A stretch of 64,000 nt of DNA from Manihot esculenta (lineage: Eukaryota > Streptophyta > Magnoliopsida > Malpighiales > Euphorbiaceae), in contig NC_035172.2 in assembly GCF_001659605.2 (NCBI RefSeq), forward strand, positions 27,517,342 through 27,581,341. Direction: 5' to 3'. Position 1 is the stretch's first letter. The number at the start of each line of letters is the position of its first letter. The translations under genes were made by a program, and so were the position numbers. Shown here in pieces: positions 1 to 11,260 of the stretch. A model generated the notes under the pieces. It searched no databases. It saw nothing but the letters and a program-made list of their open reading frames with translations, and was not told the DNA's origin.

Positions 1-2224
1 ACTATGAACTAATAAATATACAATTGTTCCTACAAGGGGATTGAGGCAAGGAGACCCCTTATCGCCGTACTTGTTTATTCTTTGTGCTGAGGGGCTTTCC
101 CGTCTCCTGCAAAATTGTATAAGCAGTGGAAGCCTTCATGGGTATAGGCTTTCTCGGGGTGGCCCGCAGATTTCTCACCTTTTTTTCGCAGATGATAGCT
201 TGATCTTCTTCCGAGCAAGTGTTCAGGAGGCTTTGGAACTCAAGCGTATCCTTCGCATGTATGAAAATGCATCTGGACAGGTGATAAACCTTCAGAAATC
301 ATCTATCTCCTTTAGTAGGTACACTCCTGTGGCTCTTCGGGACTCTGTATGCTCAGTACTTCAGGTTGAGGAGAAACCAGATTTTGGAAATTATTTAGGA
401 CTTCCTTCTCATGTTGGGAATAATAAGAGGGAAGTGTTCAGTTTTGTTAAGGATAGATTGTGGAAAAGGCTGAATTCTTGGAAGCATCGGGCACTGTCTC
501 AAGCAGGTAAGGAGGTTCTCTTGAAAACAGTCCTCCAAGCTTTGCCAAACTATGTGATGAGCTTATTTTTACTTCCTCGGACTCTTTGTGATGAACTGCA
601 ACGCATGATGACTAGATATTGGTGGAGTAAGGGGGCGGATCAAAATCGGGGTATTCATTGGCTGGGTTGGCACAGAATGGCAAAGCACAAATCTGATGGC
701 GGGCTAGGTTTCAAAATTCTTCATAAGTTTAACTTGGCCATGCTTGGGAAGCAGGGCTGGCACATTATCAACAGGCCTCAGTCCTTAGTGGCTCGTGTCC
801 TTAAGGCCAGCTATTTTTCGACACAATCTTTCTTTGAAGCTCCTTTGGGAAGTAACCCTAGTTTTTTTGTGGCGCAGCATATGGGAAACTCGGGGTCTGA
901 TTCGAGCTGGGGCTTACTGGAGGATTGGGAATGGTCAGTCAGTTTCAGTCTGGGGGCAACCCTGGTTGAGAGAGCTGCCTGAGTCCCTGGTTTCCACAAC
1001 CCCTCCTTTGAACTATGCTAGAGTTGTTGTTTCAGATCTCATAATTAACCACAGATGGAACGAGAGTTTAATTGCACAGATGTTCAACGAAAGAGATAGA
1101 AGTTGTATTTTGAACATCCCTCTTAGTCTTTCATCGTGTTCTGATACATGGTGCTGGAAATTCGAGTCCAAAGGTCACTATTCGGTTAAGAGTGCATATA
1201 GGTTCCTGGTTGATGGCTTTCAACATAGGGAAGGGAGCGAGATATGGAAAAGGTTCTGGAAAGCTAAAGTTCCCCCAAAAGTGCTCAATTTCTGCTGGCG
1301 GGCTCTAGTTAATGTTGTCCCTTGCCTCTCGTCAGTTCAGTCCAAGAGAGTCCCAGTTGATCCTTCATGCCCGTTGTGTCATGTAGCCCCTGAGAATGTC
1401 TTGCATATTCTGATTCAGTGCCCTTTTGCCCGCAGCTGCTGGTTAAGCTCGCCGTTGGGTTGGCCTGCGCCTTCTGCATCTTCTTTAAATGAGTGGTTTT
1501 CTTTAGCCTTCTCTTATGCTTCTGTGGAAAATGCCTCCCTTATGCTAATGATCTTATGGGCTTTGTGGCAAAATAGGAACAATGTTGTATGGAAGGGCCA
1601 GGGTCAGACTGCGAGTGGTGTGTTCTTCATGGCTCTGAATTTTTTGCAGCAATGGAAAGCAGCCCGGGTCGTGTCCTCAGTAAGCACCATTGTCAACCCG
1701 GCTCGCCCGATCTGGTCTCCTCCGCCACACGGTTGGATCAAGGCGAACATTGACGCCTCTTTAAGCTTGCAACGAGGTTCGGTAGGTTTCGGTTGTGTAA
1801 TCCGGAAGGATGATGGGAGTTTTGTGGCTGCTAGAGCAGGCTCTTTTTATAGCCAGATGGATGCAAAGTGTGCTGAAACTATAGCATTCCGGGAAGCATT
1901 GAGCTGGATTAAAGAGTGTGGATGGGATCGAGTTCTTTTCGAATTGGATGCTCAGGTACTTGTGATGTCAGTTAATTGTGTTTTGTTAGATGATTTATCG
2001 TCTTTTGGCCTTTTGGTTCAAGATTGTAAACTGCTTCTATCTAGTTATGAGGAAGCAAAGTGTGTTTTTGTTCATAGATCTGCGAATGATGTCGCTCATG
2101 TTCTAGCAACATCGGCTCATTCTGAGTCAGGTCAAGGAGTTTGGATTGATATCCCTCCTCCTCATATTGTTTCTTTGTTCTCTTTGAATTAATGAAGTTT
2201 TCTTGTTATTTCAAAAAAAAAAAA
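1..2224 (+). mobile_element. 3' part of an L1-type LINE retrotransposon
   Basis: This is the downstream part of a non-LTR retrotransposon that begins left of the window. It contains the C-terminal half of the reverse transcriptase, a zf-RVT zinc-binding region and a plant-type RNase H. It ends in a short poly(A) run at 2213-2224, about 20 bases after the stop codon. The 3' poly(A) and the RT, zf-RVT, RNase H order are typical of plant L1 elements. The upstream target-site duplication is outside the window, so its boundaries on that side cannot be tested. The element is dead: its reading frame is broken once near 869. Confidence 0.93.
41..2192 (+). pseudogene. LINE ORF2 C-terminal part: RT, zf-RVT, RNase H (frameshifted)
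   Basis: The reading frame opens in the RT palm with RQGDPLSPYLF and carries the catalytic FADD motif (around 188-200). It continues through the RT thumb to about 868. One extra base near 869 (G after a T run) moves the frame, and the protein continues in the next frame from there to the stop at 2190-2192. The second part has a zf-RVT region with CPLC and H...C ligands (about 1360-1420). It ends in an RNase H domain beginning WIKANIDAS (about 1735), with acidic residues in DAS, AETIAFREAL and ELDAQ. RT and RNase H would copy LINE RNA at the target site. The upstream endonuclease is not in the window. Confidence 0.92.
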
Positions 2225-2893
2225 TAATTAACTCATCGATTAATGAAGGAATAATATTATTATTTTTATTGAATAAAATATCAAAGTAGATGATAAATAG
2301 GCTTAAGGAAATAGAATTTTAGAAAGCGCAAAAAGCTCACTTATTTAATTTGGTTTACACTACCAAAATAACTTCTTAAAAGGTTGCGCATATTATCTTT
2401 CACTTGTACATGGAAAATAACTCAGTTATGTAACCTTAGTAAGTTGCACATTTTTAATTAAGTGCAAAAAAAAATCTTTTAATTTATTATATTTTAAATT
2501 ATACTAGTGAATTCTGTAAAAATATACTCCTTAAAAAATATATTTATAAAAAAATAAAATATTTTAAACCATATGAAATCCGTAGGTTTGGCATTATAGT
2601 TTGAACGAAAACTTTTTTCTTTTATATATAAAAAAATTATTTTTGTAATTTTAGTGTTTTCATTACTTTTTTATTCCGTAATTTTTATCCATATTTATTA
2701 GTTATTTTAAAATTATTGTTTACCTTTTTTCTTATACTCTAATAACATATAAATTAACTATCATACTTTTATTTAATTTTATTATATTTCCGAGAAATCT
2801 TTTAAATTATTTCTTAATATTTAATAAAATTTAAATTAAAAAATTAATAAAAAAATTATTTTTTTGATATAAATAAAAAGAAAAAGTGAATAG

Positions 2894-2915
2894 AAGTCAT
2901 AGGGCGGAGGGAGTA
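2894..2915. repeat. possible Stowaway-like MITE terminal inverted repeat
   Basis: The reverse complement reads TACTCCCTCCGCCCTATG, very close to the TA plus CTCCCTCCGTCCC terminus known for Stowaway (Tc1/mariner-type) MITEs. The AT-rich DNA to its left fits such an element. I could not find a convincing second terminus; the best candidate is TACTCC at about 2524. This is therefore at most a decayed copy. Confidence 0.35.
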
Positions 2916-3459
2916 TTAAACTACATTAAATTTAATTTTAAATTATATTTAATATTTTCTTAACTACCTAAAAAGTGATTTTAGCAACAATAGTTTTTGA
3001 TGGCAAAACTAAACAGATCCTAAACTTTACTCAGCTGTAATGCAAAGTCACAAATTTTGAAAAGTAGAGCAAAGCTATAGCTGCCATCCAGCTTATAGGT
3101 GCTTGCATTTGTGCTATGCTGTCACTCAAATCCATAGCTACATATATATAATAGAACCTAAGAATATGTAATTAGGGCTTCAAATTCGACCGTTAATTTG
3201 AACCATCACCTCCTCAAACTATGCCATAATTAATAGTCTTTTGCACACTTACAGCTCATACTTGTGGAGAAATGCATGATTGCTTTTCTACCATTTAAAA
3301 ATATTATGCTAACAAAAATGGTTAAAAGATCAAATTTATAATCTAAATTATATAGCTGAGATTAAAAATATTAAATTTTATTTTTTAATATAAAATTACT
3401 CATTAAAAATTAGGTGAGAGTTGGAAGGAACTTTTACGTTCTTGCTAGTGTATATATAT

Positions 3460-3461
<2 letters not shown>

Positions 3462-3523
<62 letters not shown>
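3462..3523. repeat. (GA)n microsatellite
   Basis: About 31 uninterrupted GA dinucleotides (62 bp), preceded by a short (TA)n run and followed by GGGAGGAG. Such tracts are highly polymorphic in plants and bind GAGA-type BPC proteins when near genes, but no gene is seen here. Confidence 0.97.
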
Positions 3524-3528
<5 letters not shown>

Positions 3529-3866
3529 AGTATGCAATTTTAGGGCCAATGATGGGAAAAAGAAGAGGTAAGTAAAAGCATTAATGAAGAAATATGGAAA
3601 TCACATCTTTCATACATGTAGCTTGTCACCAAAATTGGTACCATCACACGTGGGGCTGGATTTATTTGGACGCTCCAAATTGTTAGGCCATATGGACCAC
3701 TGCCATTAAAAATCTATTTTAATTACCTTCTCTTAATCACCAACTGATTACCTTTGCATGCATGCATGCATGTTGTAATTTGATTTACATACAGCCAATC
3801 CCTCTCTCTCCCTCTCTTTCTGCTTGTTAGCTAGATAGAATTTTCTCTTACACGAGTTTTCTTCTT

Positions 3867-4643
3867 CTAGGTTACTAGCATCCGTTGTCTACTGACAACG
3901 CAGCTTTCCCTCGTCTCCTTTGAACAAGAGAAAAAGTTCTTTCCATATCTAGAAAATGGATTTCCCTTTCCTGCCTCCAGAGTTACACTGTAAATAGTTT
4001 TTCTTTGACAAGGTCTTTGGTTGTAGATTATGATGATGGGTTTATTTGTTGGAATACTGTTATGAAAACCTATAAGAAGAGCAATAAGATCAACTGTATG
4101 AACAGAAATTTTTTTATACACAATTGCAAAGGGTGACATATTTGTAGAGTTGTGGATAAAACTGTTGTAAACAAATTCTACTTGGGCAAGACCAAGATCT
4201 CAAGCAGTTTTCTTATTACTATAGATGCAACACAGAAAATTGCCAAGCGTGCGATTCACCACTTCAGTTTGGTCATCAGTTTGGGGATGGACAGTACTAC
4301 TGTATCGAAATTCAGTCTCAAAATGCTTCCATAAAGTCACCTAAAATTGAGCTACAAACTTCACATCTCTGTTAGAAGTAATGGTCTTAGAAGTGTCATA
4401 TAAATAAACAACCTCCTAGAAAAACAGTTTTGCAGTATGAGAATTATCATTAGTTTTTTTGTAAAGAATGAAATTCACCATTTTGGAGAACCTGTCAACA
4501 ACAACAAAAATAGAATCAGATCCACGTTCAAAACGTGGAAGGCCAAGAATAAAATCAATAGACAAGTCCGCCCAAAGATATTCTGGAATAGGCAATGGAG
4601 TGTATAAGCCCGTATTCTGCGAATGACCCTTCTGAGTTTGACA
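3867..4643 (-). pseudogene. Element D integrase, C-terminal part
   Basis: Read on the minus strand from 4643 leftward, translation gives the integrase sequence with [20 protein letters not shown], then DFILGLPR and VVDRFSKM, the usual start of the Ty3/gypsy integrase catalytic core (first Asp of D,D-E). Further left, after stops and frame changes, EFVYNSF and [10 protein letters not shown] correspond to the later EFAYN and SPFEIVYG-like part of the same protein. The zinc-binding N-terminus lies on the far side of inserted element A, near 15432-15600. The frame is broken several times, so no active integrase is possible. How far the homology extends at 3867-3960 is uncertain. Confidence 0.78.
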
Positions 4644-4648
4644 AACTG

Positions 4649-7010
4649 TGTAATACCCGGCTAGATTTAGACATCGGAATTCCTACCGTCCGGTGGAATT
4701 CGAGGATGTCAGAGGTATCTAGAAGGGGCAGAGAAAGGTTTGCTTAACTGTTTTAAGTATTTTAAACGTGTAGACTGGAAAAGGACTTGAGTTTTGAAGA
4801 GAAAAGACCAAGGGAACAAAGTGCAGGTTCGGCCGCCGAAGGTAAAGTTCGGCCGCCGAAAGTGCCTTAGGTTTGGCTCCCGAAACTCCATGTTCGGCCG
4901 CCGAACGTTGCATGGTTTTGCATGCAGGTTTGGCCGCCGAAGCTGAGGCGGTCAGTCGCCTATAAGGACCCCCTCAGTCGGTGAAATGGATCAGATTAGC
5001 TTCCTTTTCACTTCCAAAGGTGAGTTCATGTTCCCCTTGGAAGGTTTTCATGTTTTTTCATCAACTCTTTCAAAGTTAGTAAGTTTTATGTTGTTTTTGG
5101 AAGGTTTTGTACTTTGAGCAAAGTTTGGGAAAGTTTGGAGCTTAGAACCTCCATAGCTTAGCCTTTGTTCTATAAGAGGTAAGGGTTGATCCTTCGTTTT
5201 TATGATGTTTTACATGAGTTTTATGAAGGGAAAAGAGAGTTTATGGGTAGATATGCATGTTTAGGGTTTTTTGGTGTTTTCTTGGTAAAAGCATGTATAT
5301 GTGTTGTTTTGTAGTGTTTTTAAGGTAGTTTTGGACCCCTTTGTGCATATACTAGAGTATATGTATGGTAAGGAGTTGAGCTTTGCATGTTGTGAGAGTT
5401 TGGAGGATTGAGAGGTGAGGTTGTGCACGAAGCTGAGTTCTGGATGAACTCAGGTTCGGTAGCCGAAGGAGGATTCGGCCGCCGAACGTGCTGAGGAGGT
5501 GGCTTCGGCTGCCTAAGCTTGCTTGAGCTTGTCCCCGAAAGTTTGGACTTTCGGCTCTGGAGGAGAGGTTCGGCCGCCGAAGGTGCCGCCGAACATGCCC
5601 GACTTTCGTCTCTGGAGGAGACATTCGGCCGCCGAAGGTACTGTCGAAGGTGTTCTGTCCACCCTTCCTTTGCTTGTTTTGCATGCATAATTTGAGGTGT
5701 TCTAGAGGGGTTTTGGGGAGTTGTTTATCAGTTGCATAGAGTATGTTTGGTGCCTCATTTGTGTCCTCCATTGTAGGATTGGACCCGAGGAACCGAGGTG
5801 TTTAGCAGTAGTAGCTGCTTCAGAGGTAGAGGTAACCCAAAGTTAGCCAAGCAGGGGCTACAGGTGAGTGGAACTAAACTTGATATTTTAACTTGAGAAA
5901 GGACACGGTTCTTGCATGCTCCATGCATCATAAAATGCCATGTTATGTATTAGGTTGTGTTGCATTAGACTTCCCGAATATGATGCATTGCATAAGATGA
6001 TATTTGTGTGGATGAATGTTGGATGATCCTTAGCCCTTGATATGAGCAGAGATACTATGAGGTCAGATGAGATATGGCATGGGGTAGCCATACCAGGTCG
6101 CTCCTGGATAGTCTAGGTCGCTCCTGGTACTATGAGATAGACAGTCAGCCTGTCAGATCAAATAGAGAAGTCCAGGTGAGGCCTAATCGCCCCTGGCACA
6201 GTTGGACAGGTCATGATATGAGACAGTTAAGAGAAGTCCAGGTGAGGCCTAATCGCCCCTGGCGCAGTTGGACATACTACTATGTATGTAGAGGGCTGTG
6301 GTGACAAGTTCATCCTTGAGATGATATGTTTGTGATGTGATGCATGTCATTAAAACATGTAATTAATGAATTGTTTTATTGTTCCTCCTCACTGGGCTAT
6401 AGAGCTCATCCTACTCCCTTAACCCCAATTTTGCAGGTTTCGAGATAGTTATGGGCAGTCAGAGTCAGCAAGAGTCAAGAGTACAGTTCTGCGTGAATGT
6501 ATGTTTGTAATAGCGTAGTGGACATGATGTAATTAAAAGATTAGTTGTAATGTAATGTATAGATATGTACTGTCATTTACTGGATAGACCTATGCTTTCC
6601 CTAGTTTCTTTGTTGTAGTGTGGTGTATGATTAATCCCTTGTACATGAATCCTGTTTTACGTTTCTTGATGAGAAATGTGTGTATCAGGCTTAATGTATG
6701 GCTTTGATGAGATACCAGTGGATTGTGTTACAGATTAAAAGGGTTTCAATCCCTTAACCCACAGCAGAGAGTAGTCACTGGTATAGGCCCTGAGGGCCAT
6801 TTCAGATTGGCATATCTGAGTATCAGTAGTTAAGCCTGGAGAGTTTTATAGGATTGTTGAGTATTTTTAATCATGTATGGGATTTATCAGGTACACAGAG
6901 AGTATAGTCGGCTTGCTATGGGTCCCGGTGGCCTTAAGCCAATCTGGATCCTAGTGCCAGTGATGGTTCGGACTGTTACAGAGGGGTACCAATTTTCGGG
7001 CTGTTACAGA
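4649..7010 (+). repeat. Element A 5' LTR (2362 bp)
   Basis: Starts TGTAATACCCGG and ends GGCTGTTACA just before the PBS. It contains two clusters of GGCCGCC palindromes (4828-4945 and 5455-5650), a TATA box at 4961-4967, and GT donor-like sites after AAAG (about 5019), AAGAG (about 5179) and ACAG (about 5862). AG acceptor-like sites lie near 5776 and 6437. Two copies of a minisatellite unit at 6167-6274 carry CCAGG...CCTGG. The last 170 bp, with GGGTCCCGGTGGCCTTAAGC, are strongly conserved with the other LTRs here. Confidence 0.95.
4961..4967 (+). promoter_or_regulatory. TATA box in element A 5' LTR
   Basis: CGCCTATAAGGACC lies about 310 bp into the LTR, just after the first palindrome cluster. 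The same relative position holds CTATAAAAGGG in the sister LTRs (12982, 19932, 29148, 36793, 60490), so the LTR promoter is placed here. Transcription would start about 30 bp downstream, near 4990. Confidence 0.7.
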
Positions 7011-7013
7011 TTG

Positions 7014-7025
7014 GTATCAGAGCAT
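7014..7025 (+). other. Element A primer-binding site
   Basis: TGGTATCAGAGC follows the LTR end by three bases. It is complementary to the 3' end of plant initiator Met-tRNA, the usual primer for reverse transcription of plant gypsy and copia elements. Confidence 0.93.
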
Positions 7026-7299
7026 AGGGCCTCAAGAGTACGGTGTGTTGAGCATCTTTGTTCAAGGACTAGAGAAATCCCACATCGGAAAGAGGTGTTG
7101 TCTTGTATAGGAGGGTAAGCACAATAGGTAAAATCATGTCCACTAGGATAGGATGTGGAGTCCTGTCTTGCATGATGATGTGAAATGCCATGAGGAGATG
7201 CATGTGCATTCGTGATATGTGATATATATGTTGTGGATTCATGTGTTCTCACATGGATCATTTGATGTTTTGTGTGATGTTGTGCTTTTCAGAGGCAGG

Positions 7300-8695
7300 A
7301 TGAGAGGAACTCGTCGATCTGCTAGATTGACTGGAGCTCCGCCGGAGAATAAGGGCATGGATGCCCATCTCCCTATTCTGCAAAGGGCAACGTCAGATAG
7401 ATTAAGCAGAGAAGGTACATCAGGGGACCCTAGAAGGTCTGTTGATGAGGGTAGAAGGGGAGTAGCTCAGAGTAGTATGTCAGTGGATGTGAGGGACTCA
7501 GAGGAGGATGAACAGAGGAGAGAAGATAGTTTGGGCATGAATATGATAGGCAAGGATATGGGAGAGTTTCAAGTAGACACCCAGGCCTCGGGTTTTGTTC
7601 CACCTCAGTATTTACTCTACCCGCAAGGGCCAGGGTATCCGATGGGTGGTACATCAGATTTTCCTAGGTATAACCCATATCCCACCTTTATGCCCTATCC
7701 TTCCTTTTACCCGCCATATCCATCGCCACATCCACAGTATACCATGTTTCCACCCTTCTTTGGTTATCCAAGTTCAGTAAACCCTACCCCAGGGAATGTT
7801 GCGCCTTCTCCACCACCAGTAGAACCAGTAGCCCCAATTGTCCAAACACCCAAGCCTAGTTCATCTGGAGGAAGTAGGGTAAAGATGACAGACTATGTGA
7901 GGTTGGATGTTCCCAAGTTTGAAACAGGTGATGACCCTTTGGAGTATCTGAGAATGGTCAAGATGATAACTGATGAGTTGGGAGCCAGTGAGAGTAGAGC
8001 CATTCAGATGGCAGGGTTCACATTGAAATGTAAGAAGGCAAGGGAATGGTTCAAACAGTATGTGGATCCGAGAGTAGAAAGTTTATCCTGGGAGCAGTTT
8101 GCTCATGAGTTTGTAGGAAGGATTTTTCTAGACAGGTCAAGGGAGAGTTTCCATTAGATAGTAGATATGGCACAAAAGCTGGAGGCTAGTGCCAAACTTG
8201 CAGGGACAAGTGATGTTAATCTCTCCCCTCTGCATGAGGCTGGTATAAAGAGTAAGAAGGGAGGTAGAGGTCTCAGAAAAGCAAAGAAGAACAAGTTTTG
8301 GAAACAGATAAAGTCTGGTTTGGGAATAGGTGAGGGATCGAGCTCTGGTTTGACCAACTCCAAATGTCCGAGGTGCGGTAGGCCGCACAAGGGAGTCTGT
8401 CTAGTAGGGACAACAGCATGTTTCAGGTGCGGACAGGAGGGGCACATAGCACGTGAGTGTTCCACCGCGACTTTGCTACTACAGTCCCAGCAGACAGCCT
8501 CAGACAGAGTGGCTCAGCCAGGAGCTCTAGCCATGGCGCTGGGCAGAGGCAGAGGGAGTGAGATCACTCCTTCTTCCACAGGTTCCCTAGGTGAAGGTCC
8601 ATCAGTACCAGTACGGATCTTCGCTTTGACGCAGCAGGCGGCTCACACATCGGACATGGCGGTGACATGTACTTTTCACTTCCATATGTTTTGAT
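7300..8695 (+). pseudogene. Element A gag (internally deleted, stop in frame)
   Basis: The start at 7300 begins [12 protein letters not shown], matching the Gag starts of elements B and C. A pyrimidine tract ending in CAG lies eight bases upstream. The N-terminal region is rich in Pro and Tyr (about 7600-7790), followed by the capsid-like [18 protein letters not shown]. About 70 codons present in element B are missing between LDRSRE and SFH, and a TAG follows at 8155-8157. The frame then continues from 8158 into MAQKLEAS and a zinc-binding region (8365-8460) with CPRCGRPH and an intact CCHC knuckle, [14 protein letters not shown]. Gag would package RNA into particles; this one could not form a full capsid protein. 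Confidence 0.88.
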
Positions 8696-10640
8696 GTGTC
8701 TGCTCTGAGAGACTCTGATGTTTCGCTTTCCTTAGGGCCTTGAGAGCCAGAGAGAGTAGGGGTTTGATAGTTTCTGGGCTTAGAATGTCCTCTTTGGTTT
8801 AATAGACCCAAGTGTGATCCATCAGCGGCAGATTCAGTCTGCCAGTTGAGTTCAGTGCTAGTTATGAGTAGGTGCCTTCCAGCTGACCTAGTGGTTCTAG
8901 AGTGATTGTTTGACGTCATTCTAGGGGTGGATGGGCTAACTACTCATAGTATTGCTTTAGATAGCAGAGACAGAGTATAGAGGCTTAGAGATCAGGGTGG
9001 ATCACAAGTAGTTTGCTGAGGGGACAGTGTAGAGATGCCTGGAATTTGATATCAGCCCTATAGGCTCTTAAACTGTAGGAGAGGGTATCAGAGGTTCTTG
9101 CTTATGTCAGAGAATATAGCAGTTAGTCAGATTAGGAGGGGAACCAGTTTTAGTGCCCGCAGCCAGAGAAAATTTTTCGATGTTGTCCTAAACAAGCCGT
9201 TAGGTTTACCACCTGCTAAGAGAATAGAATGGGATATAGGAATGGTGTCTAGACCTAGAACCATTCCTAGTCTTCTCTGCAGGATGGCACCAGTAGAGTG
9301 AGAGAAATAGTAACGTGTAGGAGAGGTAAATGTTCAGAGCAGAAGTTCAGAGATACAGGGTTAGAAACAAGTGAGTAGTTAGAGGTTAGTGAGCCAGGAA
9401 AGAGCTCGAGAGTGTTGCTCTGAGATGCTATAGTCGTGGATTTTATAAATCCAGGTATAGCGAGAGTGATCTCTCATCTCCGAGTGTAGCCCTCAAGTAT
9501 AAGAAATAATGCAGAAGAAAAGTAAGTAAAATAAAAGTAAGTGAAATAGATCGAAGAGAAGAGGAAATGAGGTAGAATAGAGCAGAGAAAGAACAGAATA
9601 GAATAAAGAAAAGTAAATAGTGTAAGTTCGGGAGGAGCTTTCAGTTTTAGTCTGGGATCACGTGGCGGTTGAGGCAGAGGAAAGGGTGAGCCTTTTCTTT
9701 AGATTCCCGAGGGAAGTTCCGTTAGCCTTAGCTCGGATCTTCATCCTGACTCAGTAGGAGGCTATCACATTAAACACAGTGACGTCAGGTACGTTCACTT
9801 GTGGAAGTGTTTGGATGTGTATGCTTTTTGTTTTGACCCCTAATGTTTCTCTTTCCTTGTTGCTTAGTGAGCCATTGATAGAGTGGGTTTGATGACTTCT
9901 GGGCTTAGAGTGTTTTCTTTGGTTAGTGGACCCGAGTATGCTCCATCTGAGGCAGAGTCAGTCAGTCAAATCAGTTCAGAGTTTGTGGTGAGTAGATGCG
10001 ATCCAGCTGACCTTATGGTTCTAGTTGACTATGTGATGTCATTCTAGGGCAGATTGGCTAGCTACTCATAGTATTACCTGTGTCTGCAGAGACAAGGTAA
10101 GAGAGTATAGAATGCAAGATGGATCAGAGGCAGTCCTTAGAAGGGACAAAGTATAGGTGCCTAGAGGTTTGATGTCAGCCCATCAGGTTCATCGTATGCT
10201 CAGGACAGTTTGTCAGGGGATTCTAGCTCTTGTGAGCGAGTTTAGTAGTCAGGTCAGGGAATCAGCCTCAGTGCCCGTTGCTAGCAAGTTCTAGATGTTT
10301 TTCCCAGACGAGCTGTCAGGTTTACCATCTGTCAGGGAGTTTGAGTTTGGAATAGGAGTGGTGTCTGGACGCGGAACCATTTCTTTCCTTCTACCCTACA
10401 GGATGGCACCTACAGAGAGAGAATAGTCAGAGTGGTATAAAGAAGCTTGGTAGATAAAGGTTGTATTCGACCTAGTACCTCACCCTGGAATGTTCCAGTG
10501 TTGTTGTGAGAAATGAAGGATGAAACCTTGAGATTTTGTAACGACTGTGAGCAGTTGAACAAAATCACTACCAAGGACAGGTGTTCCCATGTAGGATTGA
10601 TGATCTATGGGTGATAGAGCTGAGATTCGGGAACTATATG
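8596..10640 (+). pseudogene. Element A protease/RT remnants, tandemly duplicated
   Basis: This region matches element B from the end of gag through the protease to the start of RT, but twice. The first copy runs about 8596-9310 and the second about 9725-10440. Each has the RIF...TQQ block, the region after the protease with LECPLW-like sequence, and the FLDVFPDEL...GLP block that precedes RT. The second copy continues into RT with a degenerate version of the [12 protein letters not shown] block (about 10505-10570). Between the copies lies purine-rich filler of GAGAAGTAAATA type (9310-9700). No frame is open for long. The catalytic YxDD of RT is absent. Confidence 0.75.
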
Positions 10641-11222
10641 TCGAGAGTTAGAGAAAAGTCAGTTTAGCAGTTGCGTAGAGATGGATAGAGAAAGACAAAG
10701 ACCAGAGTGCGCAGCGGATGCATAGAGTAGTGCAAAAGAAAAAAAGAAGAAGAAAAAGCAGAGAAGCATGCCCATTGTCTAATAAAGATGTTGCAGACTC
10801 AAAGAGAACACGGCACAGAGGTCAAGTTCTACAATATGAGTTCAATTAAGGGGCATGTCTGTTTGACTCGTGATGGTATCTAGCATTTCTTTAGAGTTGT
10901 TGCTCCTATGACCGGGTTGAGTAAAGAGAAGCAAAGGTTAATGTAGCCAGAGTAGTGTGAATAAAGCTTAGAAGAGCCAAAGAGAAGGGAAAGTCAGTAG
11001 TCTGAAAAAGGAAAGAAGAATTTAGTCGGTTGTGTACAGGCAAGAGTGATAAACAATCAGTGTAGAATGTGGACACAGATCAAGAAGTTAAGAGTCAAGA
11101 AAGTCAGGTAGTGAGTGATCTGTGAAATCACTATAGGCGAAAATGTGATTAGAAGTCTGTGTCTCTTCTCAGAAGGAGGTTTTAGCTTTTCCTTGATTGC
11201 TTACTTGCATATTTATTTGTTT
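10641..11222 (+). other. Element A post-deletion tail, little coding signal
   Basis: After RT sequence stops near 10640 there is A/G-rich DNA. A scrap near 10765-10880 still resembles the EEHAHHL...LREHG and later GHV segments of element B pol. The rest has no recognisable protein. Element C carries similar sequence after the same point in RT, so this junction is shared by two elements. Confidence 0.55.
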
Positions 11223-11260
11223 GAACATTCGAGGACGAATGTTCTTAAAGGGGGGAAGAA
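11223..11260 (+). other. Element A hairpin plus polypurine tract
   Basis: GAACATTCG (11223-11231) and CGAATGTTC (11236-11244) form a perfect 9-bp inverted repeat with loop AGGA. It is followed by the polypurine tract AAAGGGGGGAAGAA up to the first base of the 3' LTR. The tract primes plus-strand DNA synthesis. The hairpin is conserved in elements B and C with different loop sequences. Confidence 0.9.

Larger units (their letters stand above)
2225..3866. other. AT-rich intergenic DNA, no gene seen
   Basis: There is no reading frame of note on either strand. Poly-A/T and TTAAT-rich words dominate 2225-2960. A possible MITE end (2894-2915) and a long GA microsatellite (3462-3523) are listed separately. 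A GCATGCATGCATG run lies near 3755-3772. The right edge, where gypsy element D begins, is not sharply defined. Confidence 0.7.

Noticed and set aside
811..999. Minus-strand 62-codon frame over the LINE
   Set aside because: Shadow of the LINE RT coding strand.
2213..2224. Poly(A) run as a host gene polyadenylation remnant
   Set aside because: It directly follows the LINE stop codon and is explained as the LINE tail.
4152..4334. Plus-strand frame of 60 codons
   Set aside because: Antisense to element D integrase; no domain of its own.
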